Part shown: positions 1 through 13,856 of the stretch, piece by piece | How positions within the stretch are numbered: the first letter of the stretch is position 1 | Layout of the letters: each line of letters opens with the position of its first letter | NCBI GenBank assembly: GCA_905250125.1 | Contig: CAJNOL010000882.1 | Coordinates: 32,637 to 96,636 of the forward strand | DNA from: Rotaria sordida | Lineage: Eukaryota; Rotifera; Eurotatoria; Philodinida; Philodinidae | Length of the DNA stretch: 64,000 nt | Direction of reading: 5' to 3' | Notes under the pieces: generated by a model | What the model was told of the DNA's origin: nothing | The model's database searches: none | Seen by the model: the letters and a program-made list of their open reading frames with translations, nothing else | Program-made: the position numbers and the translations under genes

Positions 1-3000
1 TCTAAATAGATATTGTTTTCAAAAAGAAAAGAAAAAAGAAAATCATTGATTTATTCAGAATTTTTATTTATAAAAATCTTAATATGAATGTGATAAGACT
101 TATTGTCTTATATTAGAATATTTTATGAATATATTTCTAATGAAAGCTGAATGTATGTAGATAATGATGAACTTTTCAAAGGAAACAATTTGGTAGAAAC
201 TTGTCATTCATTTGCATATAGATAACATTAGAAAAGAATATGAAAACGATTGGATTTGTCTTGCATTAATGGTGTTTTCAAGTTTTCTTTTTCGATCAAA
301 TCAGTGAACGTACTACTAACTAAAAAACAACAACGAATTAACATTTTCTTTTTTTTTTTATATGAGAAAAGAGGGACGATAGATTATTCTTTGTTAGCTT
401 AGTAATAATGTGAAAAGAGAGTTCTACAGGAAAATATTTATCATCATTCAATGCATTGATGTCGATGTTTCCTGTAGTTAGTTCGGAGAGATGATCGTTA
501 CAAACCAATGTTGATGAATGACAATTGCGATTTTTCTCTTTCTATTATTCATTAGCATTTATTGCCTTGACGCGTAAATTTTGCGAAAAAACATGTCTCT
601 TTCTTCTTCTTCTTATCCGGTCTTGCTCAATCAATTGTCTCTGTTATTGCACACGCACAATAATTTACTTGTTCTCTTTCATGTTAAAGTCGTATTATTC
701 TCATGATTTCTATTTTGATTAGAATATATAAAAAAGCAAAAAAAAAAAAAAAAAAGAAAAGTTGGTTGCTCGCTTTCTTTTTCTTTCGAGACTTTTATGT
801 TCATGATTTGCAGTTATATTCATCCAACCATTTATCTATTTTATACTCTGCATCCTCTTTTTTTCTTTGTTCTATGGTGCCGAGCAAATAAGTTCTTGAC
901 ATTAGAAAAAAAATAGAACGACCAAGAAAAGAAAACGGCTCGATTCGACATTACTAACAAAATGACGTATGCGTTTTCCGCGTCTTCATCATCGTCATAG
1001 ATAGATAGATAGAAAAAATAATCTATCAACTCACATACACATACATATAAGCATTTCGCATCATTGTATGGCTTTCTCATCGTTCGCTCTTTTTCTCTGT
1101 TCCCATCATAGCAAATATAAAGCAATGTAAAAAAGCATGGAATAGACAAAAAAAACATGGTGGTTCTAATATCGACGAACGATGAAGACAAGAGAACGAG
1201 AAAAAAAAGGGGGAGGGGAGGGGGAAAGGAGGATAAAAAAAGTGCCACGCATAAAAAAAGGAAAGAGAGAATGACGAGCGAATAGAGAAGCAAATGCATT
1301 TTTTTATAATACATACGTTTGTGCGAATGTCCACGATATATCATTTTCTCTTTTTTTTTGTGCTTGACAAGCGTTCTCGTCTATGTTCGTTTTTTTCCTT
1401 TACTATTAGACCATCTGTTGCATATGTAGAAGCAAAAAAAAAAAGAAAAGAACGAGAAAAAGAACGACTCGACTAGCAGCATTAAGGCAAAGTAGTATCA
1501 CATCTATCCAAATTACTCTTTCTTTCTCCCTCTCCATATATTCGCGTTCTACTGAGTTGATTAAAGACACTAGTATGAAGTGATGGAATCACTAGTACTC
1601 ATATAAAATGTTTGTAACAATTATCTTTTTCACGTAATAATAAAAATAACAAAGGAAAAGGTAAGGAATGTTAATCAGAGACCAACAAAAATTGTGTATG
1701 TGTCCTTTTTGTTTCAGTAATACAAGCAAAAAAAAAAGAAACAACGGACGGCAACGATCGGAAACAAATGAGAGTTCATCTCAAGAGACTAAAAGAGAAG
1801 CAAGCACATTTTTTATTCTTTACCATTATCATTCGTCGTCATATTTACGCGCGCGCGCTCTTGCCGATCACACGTTATGTTGTCAACATCGTCGTTTTTT
1901 TTATTAGATAAGTGACATGCGAACATATAGTAGTGACTGTTAGTAATATTGTATCGCACTATTACAGGCATATTCAACAAGATAGAAATGAATCTGATCG
2001 TTCCGTTGTATTTGTCTATACATTTTCTTTTTCTATTCAATAAGTATTCTAAAAAAGAAAAAAGAGATCTTTTCTTTATCACATACATATATTATTCTGT
2101 GTACAACACACTACTAAGGAAGACAATTAATAATAAGAGTAGTAGGAAAGTATATAGAACTAAAAGTGCTTTTTCTTGTTGAGTGTATGACGTTGATAGT
2201 TGATTATTCGAGACCTCCTCGTGTGTAAAAAATCAAAGAATCGGGGTTAGAAGCAGGAAATGCCTTCTGTCTAATTCGATCACCGCGACAAATCAGCAAA
2301 CGAATGCAGCTGATGACACACACGCACACACACACTTCTTGTATATGTTCGCGGCCTCGAGCTGCAATTAAAACTCATTCTTTCCTTTTTCTCTTTTCTA
2401 TACATGTGCATTCTTCTTATTCGACAAGGTTGAACTCTTCTCTTGTATAGTTGAACAGTATAGCAAAAAAAAAGAAAAAAGAATTTTCTCTTGTCCTTCG
2501 CCTAACAAACATACGCATGAGTCAGTTGAGCTCAATGATAATACTCCATATGTAAGTATGTATGTGTGTGTGTGTGTGTGCTCGTCGACTATTGCTGTTC
2601 GCTTCTTTTAGTACAAAGATATGTACATAGTCGTTCATTCATCAATACGATTTTCTTTCTTTCTGTTTTTTTTTTCTCTCATATTTATTTGATGAACAAT
2701 TCGTCGACAGATGAGTAGTAAGCCCTTTTGCTTAAATGGAAATGTCATTTAAGGTCAGATGTTTTGTCTCTTTTTTTTCTTGTTTTATACTAAATTATCA
2801 TCTTTACAAGAAATAATGAAATCATTTCAACTATCATTACTATTATATTTAATATTGATAAGTTTTTTATTTGATTCAATTTCATGAATTCAATCTTATT
2901 TTTTAATCATCTATGTAGACATACGTAAGCTCATAAACGAGGCTTATGTTTGTCTATTTATGTATCTGTCTCGTCTACGTTATGGAGCAGATGAGTCTTC

Positions 3001-6000
3001 ATCACCTCGTTAATCTTTGTCACAAATCGATTTTTTTCTTTTGGACGGAGGTTTGACGAGGAATTGAGGCTCATCAATGTGACGAATTTTAAGTTACATA
3101 TTGTTTCATTTCTTGAATATATAATGTTTATTTATTTTATTCAGTTCATTAAAAAAAATATTTTATTCTGTTCAATTATTCATCAATATTATTATGATAT
3201 TATTTTTTTATTATGAAGAAAATTAAATTTCATTCGATATATTTAAATTCAAGTTTTTACAAATAGCTTGTTTTATTTTTTTAATGTTGAAAGATAATGT
3301 TAGACAAATTGTATCTTTTTCATTATGGAATTATTTCAATTTTTCTTTTTTGATATTTCCCCATTGAAATTAATGGTTTGAATTCTATTTATTTTATTTT
3401 TATTATGATGAATATGATTATACATAAATTTAACAAATTTTTTATAGATATGTTAACAAATATTGTTCGATATTGAATATGAAATTATTTTCTTACAAAA
3501 TTATCTTTTTATATTATTCAAAGTTAAGACAATCTTATTTATATATCAATCTATATTCTTTTCCATTAGCAATCATCATGAGATACTTTAATGTGATTTA
3601 ATTTTTCTAACATCCTCGTTTACTTCCTTTGATACAATTCTTTGCCATTAATTTTTACTCAAATGGTTCATCAATAATCTTCTTTTTTTTTTTCTAATTT
3701 ATATTCGACTCTACTAAATCAATGGAATTAGTTATAGTCTTTCTTTTTTCTTTTCGTTACTCTTTTGAATAAGTTTCACTATATAGATTTGTTTTGTTTA
3801 ACTAATACACAACAAAAATCTTTCAATCTTTCATATATATTATTGATCATTAACTGTGGACAGATAAGCATAACTAAACATCGTTCATTTCCTATTAACC
3901 ATTTTCTGGTTGTGTAACTTTTTGATTCAATTTGTAGACTGTTAACTTAATGGTACTCATTGTATTTCTGTTGATTAGATTATGAAACCAAATAATGTTG
4001 TTCTGAAAGATGATTCTGATTTACTGTTTATCATTAAATTAAGTTCAATGTGATTGGAACTTGAAATTTTATATTCTTATCTTAAACATTGTTTTTTATT
4101 TATTTTAATGAACGAAAGAAAAAATATTTCTTTTGATTAAATTTATTGAAAAAAAAAACAACATAAGTATTAAATATTTGAATAAAAACAATTTCATTAT
4201 GATCATTGTCTTGTCATCGATATCGGATAAAACACAACATTCGATTCTTTTTTTTTCTTCGCATTTATTCCAGATTTTGAATAACTTCACATACTGTTGA
4301 TGCACTTCTGAAAAAAACATAATTTAATCAACAATTGATTATCATTATTATTAATGTCACATACTAAAACTTTCTTGAATAGTTTGTTAATATTGAAATC
4401 AGTTCCATTGTTATGTGGACAATAATATTATGATTTTGATAAGAATTCAAATAATAAAATATCAACAGTTATTCTACTTTTAATTTATATGTTCATTTAT
4501 TGTGCTATGAATATATTGGTTCACACGAGAGAAGAGAAGAGAAAAGCGATAAATGATGATGAAAAAGATGCAGAAAATAATGAAAAGAGGAATATTATAA
4601 CAGGATTAATGACATATACTTCCAGTACATAGAAAAAGAATACAGCAAAAGTAGTCAGTTACAAACATATTTATTCTTTTATTACTAATATAAATGGAAA
4701 AATCATGAAGAAATCTTGTACTAAATTGTTATATAATATAATTATTTTCTTTTAGATAGGTAAAAGAACACATTTATATATCAATATATTTAACATTTCT
4801 GTTGATTTTCTAAAATATTCGTACGATCTGATATTGTACATTATCAAACTTCATCAATCCATCACATAATATTTAGCTTATTTTATTAGTCTACACAGGA
4901 AGACACTATTTCTACGGAAGTTCATAGATCTGAAGCTGTCGTTATCCGAAGAGGTAATCATTAAGTACGCATTCCAGGTCTATTAGAATGCAAGAACATC
5001 AGCGGATGTAAGCAGATGTAGAACAAAACGACGTCAATAAATAAATAGATAGTTACGTCGAGACTTTTTCTCTCTAGAAAGTCTCTACAATTGTAACATC
5101 ATATCGTTGAAAGAAGATATATATAATACAAGAACCAGAACAGAACATATGTTCTCTTTGTTTTTTTGCAAAAGAATTATATACAGAATAATCATAGATA
5201 ATGTGAAAGAGCATACGATAGAAATATTTTTCTAATGAGTTTTTAGTCTTTCATGAATATAACCGTCTCAAGCTAGTTTAACGATAATATCTACTTCTAA
5301 ATATTTAAATTGTTTAATGAAATCTATATTTTTCGATTCGTAGTATAATCGAGGGTATAGTAAGGAAATTATGTTGTGAAATTGTACTACTTGCGTCTTT
5401 GAAATATTAACCGGTATCAGAAAATTTTATCAGTTGTTCCAAAACGAATACTACTCTCTTCATCAATGATTGTTCTAATATTATACTTTAACGTTGAGTT
5501 CTATCAGGCTGAAAAGATAATTTGAAATGACAAATACTCTAGAAGTAATATGAATAATGTCAAATAATTGTATTATTTATTATTGTTTGTTTATGTTTAT
5601 CAAAATCTGCTAAATAACATGAATCATTGTGAACTAATAAAATATTCTAAAGATATTAGGAAAATCTAAAGTAATTTTAATGATTTAACTAACTTTTATT
5701 GCTTGAATATTTATTCGTAAATATTGATTTAATGATTATTTATATCATAGTAAAAATATCCATAAGCTATTCTTCTTTCGGAAAATTACTGAATCAATAT
5801 TAAAAAGTAGAACAATGTGTCGAATAGCTAATTTGGGGTGATAATTAAGCTTTGAGTTATTATAAACATTCATAATCTAATACAGAATATTTTCGGTTTT
5901 TTTTAACATTATAAAAATTTGAAACATCATTAAATAGATTTTATTCTTTTCCATTATTCAATGTATAATTCCATTCATCTACGTCTAACTAGTCGACAAA

Positions 6001-7179
6001 TGATGATTAATATAATAAAAAGATGAAATAGAATATATTCTAACCACGTTCGTTGTTTCAGATTCTGTTGATGAAATATATTAGCCATGTAAAACTTAAT
6101 GTTATTCTATCATGATTAATATTTAGTTCATGTCTTATTGTTCATCGAAAAGTTTTCTTTGCTTAATTAATAATTTCATTAATAATGATTTTGATAATGT
6201 CTTGTTGAACACCGATTTGAATAAATTCTTTGGTGGTTTAGGTTTTTATTTGTCATGTTTTATTTTTTATTGAAATCTTTCAACAAATTTTTGCTCTGCA
6301 TGCTTATGTGTAAAAGAAAATTTTTTATTAAATTCAAAATTAAATTAGTTATGTTGTAAGATTATTCAAGAACAGTTTTAACAATAAATTGAATGATGTT
6401 GCTATAGCTGATTTAATCAATGAACTAAAAGATTTTGGTGTATGTTACAAATATAAAAATTGTCATATAAGTTGTCAATTGTATTGTTTCGATGTATATT
6501 ATTGATCATTGTACGAATATTCATTAGTAATTTGAAAGATTTTTTTTTCGTTCTTTTCGAAGAATTTTATTAAATTTTTCTAAAATAAAAAAATCATCTT
6601 CGAATGAATTGATAATAGTATCTTGAAATAATATGATTATATCTTGTTTTGTCTTATGAGAAATATGTGAGGATATTTAAGATTCTCGAGAGCAACTTTA
6701 ATTGATAGAAAACATTTATGCGCATCAACGGCAACAGAGCTGTTCTCATACATCAATACTAATGTTGGCTTAATTAATCTAATAAGTTCATGTAAGTTTT
6801 GTTTAACAGTTGGTATATCTTAAAATAAACATCCTAGTATATCCTATGTATCAATTCTTATAAGGAAAGTTCGTAACTGATTAATAGCTTTTGGATTGGA
6901 GCTCTATATATCATGTGGAATCTGATGGACTATGGATACCCTGAACAAAGTTCGGGTGCTTAGCTTATTAGTGCAGTGATACTGTATTTTTCCACTCAAT
7001 GCTCGATTGTGCCGCTCTTGAACATCAGAAGAAATGATTTTCGCATTTTGACTTGAAACTTTCCATAGAGATTGCGTTCATCAAGAACAGTTTATTGTGA
7101 AAGTTTCAAGCTTTTTGATTTCTTCCTATCATCTTAAGATATGACAATGATGAAAGAGTGTCTTTTACACCGCTCAAGT

Positions 7180-7490
7180 GGACTGATGCATTTGATGTTC
7201 TCATTTCAGAATAAGAGCAAACTAAAAGGTCTGAAATTTTCTCAATAAATTATTCTCATTCAGGCTTGTTTGCATGCATAATTTCAATTCAAAATTCGAA
7301 AAGCAGCTTTCTTTGTATTCATGAGTGAGACTATTCCATTCTGCTAAAAAATACCGTAAGAATGCAGTATCTTCACAGTAATAAGCTTACGACTAGAAAT
7401 CTTTTGAGGGCATTTAAAACTCATTCGAATCTATATGATGCTGATAGTCTCGACTCAAAAGTGGTTCATTAGTTGAGAGATTTCCTTCGC
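7180..7490 (+). repeat. Dispersed repeat, copy A
   Basis: This ~300-bp stretch aligns by eye, in the same orientation, with 44824-45130. Shared blocks include a start near TGATGCATT(T/C)(G/A)ATGTTC, a middle block ending in ATAAGAATGCAGTA or the close variant GTAAGAATGCAGTA, and a final block around GATAGTCTC or CATAGTCTC followed by AAAAG and TTAGTTG. The two copies carry many substitutions and small indels, so they are old. No open frame is conserved between them. They are probably fragments of a transposable element that cannot be classified from these copies. Confidence 0.6.
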
Positions 7491-8159
7491 GAGTTGTAAG
7501 ATAGGAGACAGAATTCGAACTTTAACAAAATGTTTCACTCAAGCAATAAAGTCTTCTTCTGATAAATTTGTTAGTGGTTCCATTTAAATAGAAATTATAT
7601 ATCATGTTTCAATTTAATCAGATTTATTTTCTCGTCAGAAGAATGGAACTAAATTAATATGGCATATGGTTACTCTTACAATGATTCATATTTAATTAAC
7701 GAACTAAAGTTTACACAACCATTATTAGCGAATGTGCGTAAATTGACAGAAGGGAGTAAATGTCAATAGTTGCAAGATCCCATGCATACGCAGCGTTGTT
7801 ACTCAAGCGCGAGAATGTATTCTGACAATCATACATATATGGGTATGGACATAGATTTCGGCGTAGTTGAAGATACTTAGTTAGAAAAACAATTAAAAAA
7901 AATCTTAGAAATACATCGAAATTGGAACGAAAATAAAATCTTAAAAATCGCACATTCTTATGCTTTCAAAAGACATTAAAAGCTTCAACAAATATACATA
8001 TTCGTCGCAGATTTCTAACACATTATACTGCGTAAAAAACTGCACTTTTACGATTTCAGTTTCGTGCAAGCAGTTTAACGCGTTTTTACACGTTCGGTTT
8101 TTGAATTGAATGTATCCCTAGAGAAGAAATTCATATCTCATGAATCTAGATTGCTCGAA

Positions 8160-8330
8160 ATGCAGTTCAGATATACCCTTAAATATTCGTAACTTGGGTA
8201 TCGAGATTCTAACATATTTATTAGGATATTTATCTAATGAATTCATGGTACTTATATGACGCTAAATCAACGATTTTGAGTGGATTTGATGTAACGAGAT
8301 GGATACCCGACTTTACATCCACATGTTTCC
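8160..8330. repeat. Decayed fragment related to the 60.4-62.15 kb layered palindrome
   Basis: The fragment contains a run close to CTTGGGTATCGAGATTCTAA, then TTTTGAGTGGATTTGATGTAACGAGATGGATACCCGA. Both blocks recur in the arms of the element at 60397-62152: GGGTATCGAGATTCTC at its right end (minus strand) and the GAGTGAATTTGGTGTAACGAGATGGATACCC unit. The fragment therefore looks like a relic of the same family with only one arm unit left. Confidence 0.55.
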
Positions 8331-8761
8331 AGAATTCAGAGTATTGAGGTAAGGATGAGGAGATAGGCCTTATCTTAATTCAACGACTCTCTCTTCCCAA
8401 AACTCACCCACGTCCACACCAATGTGAAATTAATGTCAGTCGAACTTTTACTAATCAAAAGATGATGAAAAATTAACGGAGTCGAAGAAAACAATGATTG
8501 ACTTGTACTAAAATCGACACGATCGCATACGACATCTTTTGAGAGCTGTCTCACATTAATAACCAACTTGGGTGAAATATGGATTGTGGACTTGAGTTTG
8601 GTTCACTTTTGACGACCAAAATGTTGCATCAAAATGAAACATGTGAGTCAATAAGTCGTGTCTTTTCTGTTCTGTTGTGAGAATTGCACGTTGCTGATGC
8701 AACTTTAGACAATTATTTTATATAAATAGTTCGAAGAAACAGGGAGTAGTGTAACATACTA

Positions 8762-9826
8762 TTGATTGCCATGTGCCCCGCTATTTTCAATCGATTAGAA
8801 TCGTTTAGCAACGAATTATTACTTGATATTTTTGAATATCTTGATGCATACAACTTGTATCAAGCTTTTTATGGATTAAACTATCGTATTGATGGTGTTC
8901 TTCAATCAGCTCATTTACACATTTTTTATGATTCATCAAATGAAAACAAACCAGGTTGGGATACACTTATATCCTCTGTCAATCCATCACAAATTCGTAT
9001 ATTGTCTTGTTATAAGGATATTAACATTGATAATCATTTTTTATCTGCTGCTAAAGAAAATTTACGGTCTCTTTGTTTATGTAAAGTGTATCGACCGGTA
9101 ATTAACACAATATTTCAACATTTTTCAAGTGGTAATAAAATTAAATGTTTATCTATTAGAGAACATTCGCGTTTTACAAAGCGAAGTGATCATTCTCTCT
9201 TTGATCTTATATTAATCGATAATGCTCATCGTTTTACCTCACTTGTTAATCTTTCATTATCATGTACCCGCTATATGAAGGTTTCCTCTGCTGGTTCAGT
9301 TCGATTTTTACAGCTGCATCATCTATCGATTAGTAACTGTTATTGGTCAACAAATTTTCTTCAACTTCTTCAAAGTAATATACCAAATCTCAAATCACTA
9401 AAATTTATTGGATATTACCACTTTTTGAATCTACCATCGGATTTTGTTTTGAAACGTGTTGATGAACTGCATATGAATTACTCTGGTAACTTCGTTGGTC
9501 TGCACAATATACTTTCTGTTTTTCCTTGTTTACGTCGACTCTATATAGATCAGGGAAGCGGTCGACGATCTGCAATTATCAATGGTGTTCAATGGCAGAA
9601 GCTGATTGAAAATTATTTACCAGATTTGAGACAATTAACTATTGATTTTGGTGATGGAATTGATGATGATATTGTAGAAGCATTTTATACAGGTGAATTT
9701 TGGTCAACGAAAAAAGTCAATGTAAAGATGATAATAGACAAAACATATTCTCGATATCGACTTGTCAAAACAATTTATTTTGGCCGACAATGGCAGTTTA
9801 GATACTTTGATAACTTTGATTTGTAA
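8762..9826 (+). CDS. F-box protein, bdelloid-type intronless family member
   Basis: This is a single uninterrupted 354-residue frame. Residues ~10-55 form an F-box-like motif: RLESFSNELLLDIFEYLDAY followed by NLYQAFYGLN, with the L-P/S-x-E-L-L-x-x-I-F-x-Y-L pattern. In the known family this segment binds Skp1 and puts the protein in an SCF ubiquitin ligase as the substrate-recognition subunit. The remainder (about 60-354) is leucine-rich, with loosely spaced motifs such as LVNLSLSC, LHHLSISNCYW, NLKSLKFIG and LRRLYID, and is probably an irregular LRR-like solenoid for target binding. Many closely similar intronless F-box genes are known in bdelloid rotifers. The start at 8762 is the first Met; a second Met three residues later is possible. 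It is the only intact single-exon host gene here and the only one on plus. The target is unknown. Confidence 0.8.
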   Translation: MIAMCPAIFNRLESFSNELLLDIFEYLDAYNLYQAFYGLNYRIDGVLQSAHLHIFYDSSNENKPGWDTLISSVNPSQIRILSCYKDINIDNHFLSAAKENLRSLCLCKVYRPVINTIFQHFSSGNKIKCLSIREHSRFTKRSDHSLFDLILIDNAHRFTSLVNLSLSCTRYMKVSSAGSVRFLQLHHLSISNCYWSTNFLQLLQSNIPNLKSLKFIGYYHFLNLPSDFVLKRVDELHMNYSGNFVGLHNILSVFPCLRRLYIDQGSGRRSAIINGVQWQKLIENYLPDLRQLTIDFGDGIDDDIVEAFYTGEFWSTKKVNVKMIIDKTYSRYRLVKTIYFGRQWQFRYFDNFDL

Positions 9827-12800
9827 CATGTGTAATATTAGGAATTAATGCGTTGATAGAAATTTCTTTCTGAATGAGTGATACAGTGTTTTGCTATGTA
9901 TATGTTATATGAGTGGATTCTTTCATTGTCAAAGCGACAAATAGACACTTTTGAAATTTTCTTTTAGGATTAAATTCAATATTCTTTGTAAAAAAAAACG
10001 ATGAGCTGTTGATAATGTGTTTATGACTATGAGAAGTCTTTATTAAATAGATTAAAAGATACCAAAATATTAAACCGTTGACACCAAATGGTTTAGTAAG
10101 AAGTCAAAGTCTCTTCAATGGTTTATCTATTTATGAATTAGTTCTGTATTGTTTCAAGTTAAACCTTTAATATATTTTATTTTGTTAATTTTGTAAATCA
10201 TAGTTTTCAAAAGATCGTCATTTATCCAATGGTCTTCTTGTAATTTAGTTGCAAAGTTTGATAAAATCTTCTTGTTTCATAAAAATCTGTTTTTATTTTA
10301 AACGAGAGTGCTTTTCTATTGCATAATAATATTTCGATGGCATATTTTGTGATACGTGATACTGTTATCATTATACATATGCATATATTGTTCTTTTTGC
10401 GTGATCTGATTATCATCGTATTTTCTTCTTCGTGATTCTTTAATTCCTTCATTATTGAAATAAAGATTAAACTCACATTCAAACAAAATAAGACAAAACT
10501 TGCAGTTGACATAGTGAATAAACGGGTGAACGTGAGCGAAAGTTCATTTTGCGAAAATTCGAATATTGGAATGAATACAACTATGATTGGTCTATCTTGT
10601 CCTAAAATAAGATCTCCAGAAATCAACTAAAATGTTGGAAAAGTTCATCGAAAAAAATTTTTCATAAATTGGTAATTGTACGGGAATCATTTCTATTACC
10701 AAGTCATCGAATAATTTTAGAATGAAATACTGTCTGAAACGAATAATTGCCCCATAAACTTCATTGTGTGATAAATTTACTGCAATAGAGTCAGAAATGG
10801 AATAGAAAAAAAAGTGATTACTGGACTGATAGTAAGTTGAATCATCAGTCATACCATATTTTGTAAACGTTCAAAGCAATTTAAGTCCAGTTTACCTCAA
10901 ATTTTCAGTAATTATTCTCTTATATGTGGTTTATCGTTGGTCAATGAGTGGAGTTGTACCAATGAACAGAAACAGTGCTGGTGATTTCCCAAAGAACCAG
11001 GATTTTGTCTCGAGACTCTTAGTTTTGCAAAGACAGAGACATTTTTGAGCAAAAACAAGGTGATATTCGAAACGAACTCGCCGAGCTACATCGGATCATG
11101 TATAATAGTAAGAGTTTTTTGAAAAAACAAGTCGCTTCCTTTACTCGACAAAGTTTCGCAAATTAGCCTTTTCGTATTTTGCAAATGCTCAAAACAGTTT
11201 ACGTTCGACTAGTCGAAAATTTTCACCAATTGTTCCTGTACCTGCGATTCATCGTTAACCGTAGCGCTATGATGCACTGATGAGCATACTCCGCGCTATG
11301 AGTCTCCCAGACATTGAGGTTTTTGCGCCTAAATCGCAATTTTTACACACAACGAACCATTTTGGTGCAAGACCAAGATGATACTCAAAATCAACCGGTG
11401 AAGTTCTGTCCAAAACAAATGTAGCATTCATTTTTTACTGTAAAAATGGTTTATGTCTTATGCTCAAAATTGTCCCCAAAATTGCCTTTCTCTATTCTGT
11501 AAATGCTACAAACAGCTGAAGTCCAATTTAGCTCAAATTGTCAGTGAATATTCCTTGATACATGATCTATCATTGATTGTAGCACCGAATGACACCAGTC
11601 AGCCTGAGCTGAGTTCGTCGTTCTTAAAATGGCATCTCAGAGCAAAAACAAGATAATATTTACGATCAGTGCTTGAAATCACGTTGTATGAGCTACGGCA
11701 GAATGTATTTTCTAACAAAAGAATGTTTTCGAAAAATGTGTGCAGGGGTCTTCAACAGATGATTTTTGCGGACAATTCTTTTTTTTATTAAAGTGATTCT
11801 ATTGACTTTGATTCACATGTTTGGTTTACTTCTGCGGACCAAGATTATTTTGATTTATAGACCTAATCATTGTTGTAATACGAATAATTATTCATCCATC
11901 ATGCTTATCATATTCATAGTGTTAAAGTTTATGGCAACCATTCTATTTAATCACTTTCTTTACACATATTCGAGTGATATCTGTAATTAAAATCTTGTAT
12001 CAATTGTTCATAATAACAGTGACTTCTTGTCTGAATCATTGTAGAGTATTCTTGAGGGATAATTCTCGGATTCTAAAATTCAATAATCGTTATTCACATG
12101 ATCGATTATCTATGTCTTCACTTACATCTTGAGAATGTACATCTGATTCTAATAAATTTATTAACATATCATTCATTATTATTGATTTCTTGAATAAAAA
12201 CTCTCAACATGATTTGTACGAAAGGTTCTATTGGATTTTTCAAATCATTTGCCAGCGTCTTCTTTATATTACATCATTCAAGTTAGTGTCTTGAATGAAT
12301 GGAAACATACATCAAAACAAGTACAAAAATACGATTATTATAAAAGCAAATTATTTTTAATATCTAAAGTCATAAAAGAGCTAGAATGCAAGTACGTATT
12401 TTTTCTTTACATCATCGCTACAGCTACCATTTATTTATGTATCAGTGTCGTAGGAGAAATAGAAGTGTCAATGATAGTAATGAAGCCGAGTAAACGCTTG
12501 AGTTAGAGACATCAAAATTCTCGATAAATACTCGTGCAGGCAATTCTAGTAATAACATACATGCAATGGGATTACTATTGAACAATATTTCATTATTCAT
12601 TAATGAATTAGTTTTCGATGCATTATGAAGTATTATTAAGGCCTGACTGTGGATGTAGGTTATCTCTCCATCAACACTCACACTCACAATCACATTATCA
12701 AACTCTCACCAAGAGCCACACAATGATACAAACATCAACAAGTATCTCAACAATTTCACATCAGAGTCACATCCACATTCATACCCTTGGCTGATGATAA

Positions 12801-13856
12801 CTCTCGACGACAAATATTATAGGAGATGTCAGAGTAGGCTAACGACGAATTCCACTCATTTCTTTCGGAGAATACACATCCTATCTCATTGTGCAAAAAT
12901 ACAACAGGAACAATTAGATGAAAATGAGTTGCGAGTAACATCTTAAAATACATTTCAGCTTCAACAACTTGATCTAACTCACAGAGAAGAAACCAACAAA
13001 AATAGGCACGTAGTGTATAATTGTCTATCTCATGCTTGACATATCCTAGATATTGTTAAATGCTCTTTATACCTTCATCAGTGACGATCAGTTGCACTTT
13101 CCACGGGCAAAACTTCAAATCATAATCGACAAAAGTAATTCGGACGAGGAAATTTAGCTTGAAAAGAACATCTGGCTCGTCTTTCATTCGGTTTCTGTCG
13201 CTGATATTAGTACACACGACTCTGTTCAGCAAAGATAGATGTTATATTCATCGATTTCATTCATAGTTCATTCCAATCATGCACAAATCCTCATTTTAGA
13301 AATTTCTTCACGAAAAGGATGCTGAAAAGGAGTGCTGCAGACAAGCACATGAGTGATGACCAAAAGCCACAGTTAAGACCATGTCAAGAATGACAACACA
13401 TAAAAGACACATAGAGAATAACTAACATAAAGCTCATACAACCAACAGCTTAAATTTCAGCATTGACTTGGCAAGAGACAGATAACAAAGAAGGACATGA
13501 TTTCGATTTGGAGGTAGCAGAAAACAGCAAAATTAATTTCAAGCATTGATTTCCATAGACAAGTATCATCCAAATATCTGTTTTCACCCACAACATCGAT
13601 GATGATAAGAACGGAAAAGACGAAAAAACATTGAATTGATAAAGGATCCTAAGAGTTACAAAAACAGTAAATCAATCACTTTGATTTACTGTTTCGATCC
13701 AGATACATTCCTCTCGCTACTGCTCTCAGCATTTTGGATTAATAGCAAATATTGCTTTGAATGTCGTATATTATCATTCATACAAACGTTGATATCTTTT
13801 TCGAAGCATTTTTTCAATAAAAATATGTATAGGAAAACCTGTGGAGGTTCTTTCTG
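9827..13856. other. Intergenic stretch without a recognised gene
   Basis: Between the F-box gene and the PIERCE1-like gene I see no convincing gene. Minus-strand frames at 10222-10626 and 10592-10852 encode hydrophobic stretches but match nothing I recognise and have no splice partners, so I leave them unannotated. A tandem repeat at 10858-11720 is listed separately. The rest is AT-rich with scattered short frames. Confidence 0.5.
10858..11720 (+). repeat. Degenerate tandem repeat, ~317-bp unit, three copies
   Basis: Three head-to-tail copies begin at about 10858, 11176 and 11493, so the spacing is ~317 bp. Each begins with TTTTGTAAA-like or TTTTGCAAATGC-like sequence, then a segment resembling AAGTCCA(G/A)TTTA, a segment CTCAAATT(T/G)TCAGT, a word near CATTGATTGTAGCACC or CGTTAACCGTAGCGC, and AAAACAAG(G/A)TGATATTC near the end. 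Copies differ at many positions. No frame is shared, so this is probably an old satellite or internal duplication of a mobile element. Confidence 0.7.

Larger units (their letters stand above)
1..8761. other. Gene-poor AT-rich stretch with simple repeats
   Basis: No reading frame here has the composition of a real protein. The open frames between about 0.5 and 2.2 kb are translations of poly-A/T, GA-rich and CA/GT tracts. A purine-rich G/A block lies at about 1190-1240, a (CA)n run near 2317-2335 and a (GT)n run near 2562-2580. From about 2.8 to 6.9 kb the sequence is very AT-rich without an obvious gene. From about 6.9 kb base composition is less extreme, and a dispersed repeat (7180-7490) and a decayed foldback fragment (about 8160-8330) can be recognised; these are listed separately. 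The stretch could hold regulatory sequence or a UTR of a gene outside the window, but nothing specific shows this. Confidence 0.6.

Noticed and set aside
525..2182. Several open frames of 60-167 codons on both strands
   Set aside because: They translate homopolymer and dinucleotide tracts (Phe/Leu/Lys/Ser runs), overlap each other on opposite strands, and have no motif.
4900..5150. A possible solo LTR, from a TG...CA look and a TATA-like stretch
   Set aside because: No paired copy, no target duplication and no primer-binding site could be seen.
10222..10852. Two overlapping minus frames encoding hydrophobic stretches, a possible membrane protein
   Set aside because: The frames are offset with no good splice junction joining them, and nothing in them matches a known family.
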